Assembly (NCBI GenBank): GCA_019114925.1
Contig: DXEO01000112.1
Coordinates: forward strand, 1-9,718
Direction of reading: 5' to 3'
DNA from: Candidatus Corynebacterium faecipullorum
GTDB taxonomy: Bacteria > Actinomycetota > Actinomycetes > Mycobacteriales > Mycobacteriaceae
Length of the DNA: 9,718 bases
The translations under genes and the position numbers were made by a program. This document shows positions 7,601-9,718 of this stretch, piece by piece (positions within the stretch are counted from its first letter, which is position 1; each line of letters opens with the position of its first letter). A model generated the notes under the pieces. That model did not search any database, was not told where the DNA came from, and saw only the letters and a list, made by a program, of their open reading frames with translations.

Positions 7601-9449
7601 GGGTGCGCGCGTGAGCCTGCCGGAAGGCGCGGTGGCCTTCTCCACGAACGCTGATCAGGCGCCGAGCGCGCTGGCCATTCTGGAGGCCGCCGCCGAGGCA
7701 GTCACCCCGGGCGCGCACATCGCGGCGAGCGAGGAGCACCTGGATCTGCCCGCGAAGGGCGAGGTCACCACGATTGTTCGCCGCACGCTGGGCGGGCTGT
7801 CGCTGGCGGTGCATTACGTGGATGGTGCGACGACCAAGCTCATCGCGGAAGGTTTTGCGTCGACTCTCAACCTTGTTGAACCCGCCGCGACCCCGGAGCC
7901 GAGCCTGCCGCAGGCCGTAACTGCGCCGCAGTTTGCTGACCCCGATGTGGGCGCCGATGCCGTGCGCTGGGACCCGGCGAAGGAGAGCGTGGAGGAGCGC
8001 TTGGCGCTCATCGTGTCGGAGTCCATGGGCTACGACGTCTCCGATCTCCCGCGCGAGCTGCCGCTTATTGACCTGGGCCTGGATTCGCTCATGGGCATGC
8101 GCATCAAGAACCGCGTGGAGAATGACTTCCGGATTCCGCCGCTGCAGGTGCAGGCGCTTCGCGACGCCTCCCTCGCCGACGTCATCACCATGGTCGAAGA
8201 GGCCGTGTCCGAGCAGCCCGGTTCTGCCACACAGGCACCGGCCGAGGCGGCCGCTGAAGCTGGAACCGCGGGCACCGCGGAGGACAACTCTTCCGCTGTG
8301 AGCGCGAAGGATGCTGCAGGGCAGGAATCTGCTGAAGAATCGGCCGAGGAAGCTACTGCGGGTGTCGGCGTCGCCCCGCGCGATGCTTCGGAGCGCATGG
8401 TCTTCGGCACCTGGGCTACCTTCACGGGTAAGGTCGCGGCCGGCGTGACCTCTGCGCTGCCGCAGGTCAGCGATGAGGCGGCTGAGAAGATTGCCGAGCG
8501 CCTCACCGAGCGCGCCGGTGTCGAGGTCACCGCGCAGCAGGTTCAGGAAGCCGAAGCGCTGGAGAACTTGGCAGATTTGGTCCGCGAGGGCCTAGAGACC
8601 GAGGTCGAGGGCAATATCCGTGTGCTGCGGGAGGCCGATGGCCCCGCCGTCTTCATGTTCCACCCGGCCGGCGGCACCACCGTGGTCTACCAGCCGCTGA
8701 CCCGCCGCCTCCCGGCGGATGTCGCCGTCTACGGCGTGGAGCGCATCGAGGGCAGCCTGGAGGAACGCGCCGCCGCCTATATCGAGGACATCCTGCACTA
8801 CGCGCGCGGCCGCAAGATCGTGCTTGGCGGCTGGTCCTTCGGAGGCGCGCTGGCCTATGAGGTGGCCTACCAGTTGCAGGAGCGCGCAGCCCGCGGCGAG
8901 GACACTGCTGAGGTTGCCTTCATCGCTCTGCTGGATACCACCCAGCCGGCGCATCCAGCCCCGAAGACGCTGGAGGAAACCAAGGCCCGCTGGGGCCGCT
9001 ACGCCGCCTTCGCCAAGAAGACCTATGGCCTCGACTTCGAGCCGCCCTACGAGATGCTGGAGACCGTGGGCGAAGATGCGCTCATGGCCATGCTCGCAGA
9101 ATTCCTCAGCTCCACCGACGCCTCCGAGCACGGCCTGTCCGCCGGCGTGCTGGAGCACCAGCGCGCATCCTTCGTGGACAACCAGATTCTGGGTTCGCTG
9201 GATATGGGAAGGTGGGCGTCGGTAAGCGTGCCCGTCATCCTCTTCCGCTCCGAGCGCATGCATGATGGCGCCATCGAGCTCGAGCCGGCGTATGCGGAGA
9301 TTAACCCGGACGGTGGCTGGGGCGTTATCGTGAAGGATCTGGAGATTGTGCAGCTGCCGGGCGACCACCTGGCGGTTCCCGACGAGCCCGCAATCGGTAT
9401 CGTGGGCAAGCACATGGAGGAATGGATCGAGGAGAAGATTCGGAAGTGA
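4641..9449 (+). CDS. pks13: Polyketide synthase Pks13, mycolic acid condensase
   Basis: This gene encodes 1602 residues. Pks13 joins the FadD32-activated acyl chain to a carboxylated acyl-CoA by Claisen condensation, giving the beta-keto mycolate precursor, in the cytoplasm. Domain order: N-terminal ACP (about 4-76; GLSSRD, phosphopantetheine Ser38); KS (about 101-525; Cys269 in DTACSAS, His404 in HGTGT, His444 in KTNIGHS, with normal spacing); AT (about 620-925; GMSMG with Ser715, GHTSAVDP with His820, and an HRARL arginine region suited to a carboxylated extender); an unassigned stretch (about 985-1080); C-terminal ACP (about 1117-1188; LGLDSL, Ser1149); a Glu/Ala-rich linker with a helical segment; and thioesterase (about 1290-1602; GWSFGG with Ser1399, probable Asp1432, GDH with His1576). 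All catalytic residues are present, and there are no KR, DH or ER motifs, as expected. The ATG at 4641 starts just before the ACP; its ribosome binding site is weak (AAGAAAG, 4624-4630). The stop overlaps the downstream accD start. Confidence 0.97.
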   Translation: MTVEELRGWLRTWVAQTTGLSAEEITDTKPLENFGLSSRDAVVLSGELENLLGIKLEPTVAYEYPTIAQLAERLVNGAAGAPAESAPRGASPRSASLAGGDIAVIGYAGRFPGAKNVDEFWNMLVEGRAGTGPLPVGRWSEYSSDPITSEKMEQQNTDGGYIEDIASFDAEFFGLSPLEAANMDPQQRILLEVAWEALEDAGLPANQLRGTATGVYMGSTNNDYAMLITADPAEMHPYAMTGTSSAIVANRLSYAFDLRGPSLNVDTACSASLVAVNQAVKDLRVGAADTALAGGVNILASPHASIGFSELGVTSPTSAIHAFSDDADGIVRSDAAGVLVLKRLEDAERDGDTIHAVIKGSAVNSDGHSNGLTAPNPDAQVDVLERAYADAGIRPQDVDYVEAHGTGTILGDPIEATALGRVLGPGRQAANPTLLGSAKTNIGHSESAAGVVGLIKVIEGMRHGVIPPNINYVGPNHYIDFDAEHLEVVEDPREWPEYSGQKIAGVSGFGFGGTNAHVVLTDYRGVTHQDAPQVAIGEGHPVALPVSGLLPSRRAAAASDLADYIEAENPNLLSLARTLARRNHGRSRAVVTAASSEEAVKRLRQVAEGTVSVGIAAADSPTVHGPVFMYSGFGSQHRKMAKDMIALSPQFLERLEELDAIVQRESGWSILELVRDDEQTYNTETAQVSITAIQIALTDLLATFGVRPAGVIGMSMGEIGAAYAAGGITAADAMLIACHRARLMGEGEASLPEDQQGAMAVVELSAEEIDALPGSIEPAVYTGPGMTTVGGPREEVLALVERLEGEGKFARALNVKGAGHTSAVDPLLGELYAEIAGIETRSLHTTLFSSVDRGKVYRPGAVLHDEDYWIRMTRKPVYLQEAAEAAFAAGHMQIVEISPNPIALMGLMSTAFAAGKADAQLLYSLKRKVEPTESLLDLLGKLYVAGTPVDYTKVFGSGALVDAPHTQFRRQRFWTNARPSSGVSGLPGARVSLPEGAVAFSTNADQAPSALAILEAAAEAVTPGAHIAASEEHLDLPAKGEVTTIVRRTLGGLSLAVHYVDGATTKLIAEGFASTLNLVEPAATPEPSLPQAVTAPQFADPDVGADAVRWDPAKESVEERLALIVSESMGYDVSDLPRELPLIDLGLDSLMGMRIKNRVENDFRIPPLQVQALRDASLADVITMVEEAVSEQPGSATQAPAEAAAEAGTAGTAEDNSSAVSAKDAAGQESAEESAEEATAGVGVAPRDASERMVFGTWATFTGKVAAGVTSALPQVSDEAAEKIAERLTERAGVEVTAQQVQEAEALENLADLVREGLETEVEGNIRVLREADGPAVFMFHPAGGTTVVYQPLTRRLPADVAVYGVERIEGSLEERAAAYIEDILHYARGRKIVLGGWSFGGALAYEVAYQLQERAARGEDTAEVAFIALLDTTQPAHPAPKTLEETKARWGRYAAFAKKTYGLDFEPPYEMLETVGEDALMAMLAEFLSSTDASEHGLSAGVLEHQRASFVDNQILGSLDMGRWASVSVPVILFRSERMHDGAIELEPAYAEINPDGGWGVIVKDLEIVQLPGDHLAVPDEPAIGIVGKHMEEWIEEKIRK
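9430..9434 (+). promoter_or_regulatory. Ribosome binding site of the accD gene inside pks13
   Basis: AGGAG lies 11 bases before the GTG at 9446, within the last codons of pks13. It supports the overlapping GTG start. Confidence 0.55.
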
Positions 9450-9718
9450 CTAGCACCGCTGACAAGCTAGCGGACCTACGCGAGCGCCTCGAGCGTGCCC
9501 AGGACCCTGGCAGTGAACGCTCCCGGGCGCGCCGCGACGAGGCGGGGCGTTCGACTCCGCGCCAACGCATCGCCGCGCTTCTCGACGAAGGTTCCTTCGT
9601 CGAAACCGGCGCCCTGGGCAAGACCCCCGGCGACCCGGACGCGATTTACTCCGACGGCGTGGTCACCGGTCACGGCCGCATCAATGGCCGCCCGGTGTGC
9701 ATCTACGCGCACGATAAG
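9446..9718 (+). CDS. accD3: Acyl-CoA carboxylase beta subunit (AccD4/AccD3 type), 3' truncated
   Basis: The frame opens with GTG at 9446 in a GTGA overlap with the pks13 stop and stays open for 91 codons to the window end. The protein begins (V/M)TSTADKLADLRERLERAQDPGS and continues with TPRQRIAALLDEGSFVETGAL and IYSDGVVTGHGRINGRPVCIYAHD, the normal N-terminus of carboxyltransferase beta subunits. Its place after pks13 matches mycobacterial accD4 and C. glutamicum accD3. In the known pathway this subunit works with the biotinylated AccBC/AccA3 subunit and others to carboxylate a long-chain acyl-CoA (for example palmitoyl-CoA to tetradecylmalonyl-CoA), the extender that Pks13 condenses. The catalytic oxyanion-hole regions lie beyond the window. 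Translation is probably coupled to pks13. The symbol follows C. glutamicum usage and rests on synteny. Confidence 0.92.
   Translation, partial: MTSTADKLADLRERLERAQDPGSERSRARRDEAGRSTPRQRIAALLDEGSFVETGALGKTPGDPDAIYSDGVVTGHGRINGRPVCIYAHDK

Noticed and set aside
1..9718. Mobile elements, CRISPR arrays, tRNA or rRNA genes
   Set aside because: No transposase or integrase, no spaced direct repeats of CRISPR type, and no tRNA-like cloverleaf was seen; gene order and composition are those of a stable core locus.

Overview
The window carries the mycolic-acid biosynthesis locus of a mycolate-containing actinobacterium, almost certainly a Corynebacterium. The evidence is the gene order (mycolyltransferase, small lipoprotein, cutinase-like protein, fadD32, pks13, accD), the GC-rich coding bias, LGFP repeats fused to the mycolyltransferase as in corynebacterial PS1/Cop1, and a Pks13 of 1602 residues, which by recollection is nearer the corynebacterial than the longer mycobacterial form. 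The species cannot be fixed from this sequence. All six genes are on the plus strand, and the first and last are cut by the window ends.

Region 1-2425 (export and envelope side): the 3' part of a secreted trehalose mycolyltransferase with the catalytic HSW motif and four to five LGFP repeats; eight bases later, a small DUF732-like lipoprotein; then a membrane-anchored cutinase-family serine hydrolase (Rv3802c/Culp6 type). Region 2426-4423: a 138-bp spacer holding a palindrome that overlaps a possible extended -10 box, then fadD32, which activates the fatty acid. Region 4424-4640: a 217-bp spacer with a GC-rich terminator-like hairpin, a possible promoter and a nested inverted repeat with a U-rich tail. 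Region 4641-9718: pks13 (ACP-KS-AT-ACP-TE), overlapped by 4 bp by the start of the acyl-CoA carboxylase beta subunit gene.

The genes make one pathway. FadD32 turns a fatty acid into acyl-AMP and loads it on the N-terminal ACP of Pks13. The AccD subunit, with biotinylated partners encoded elsewhere, supplies the carboxylated acyl-CoA extender. Pks13 performs the Claisen condensation, and its thioesterase passes the beta-keto product on to trehalose. After reduction and export, the mycolyltransferase moves mycolate onto arabinogalactan or trehalose monomycolate. The cutinase-like hydrolase probably acts on envelope lipids.

The window is well-known core biology and I see no unknown defence, mobile or secretion system. 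The points worth a second look are the structured spacers before fadD32 and pks13, an unassigned carrier-like segment in Pks13, and the small lipoprotein of unknown role.
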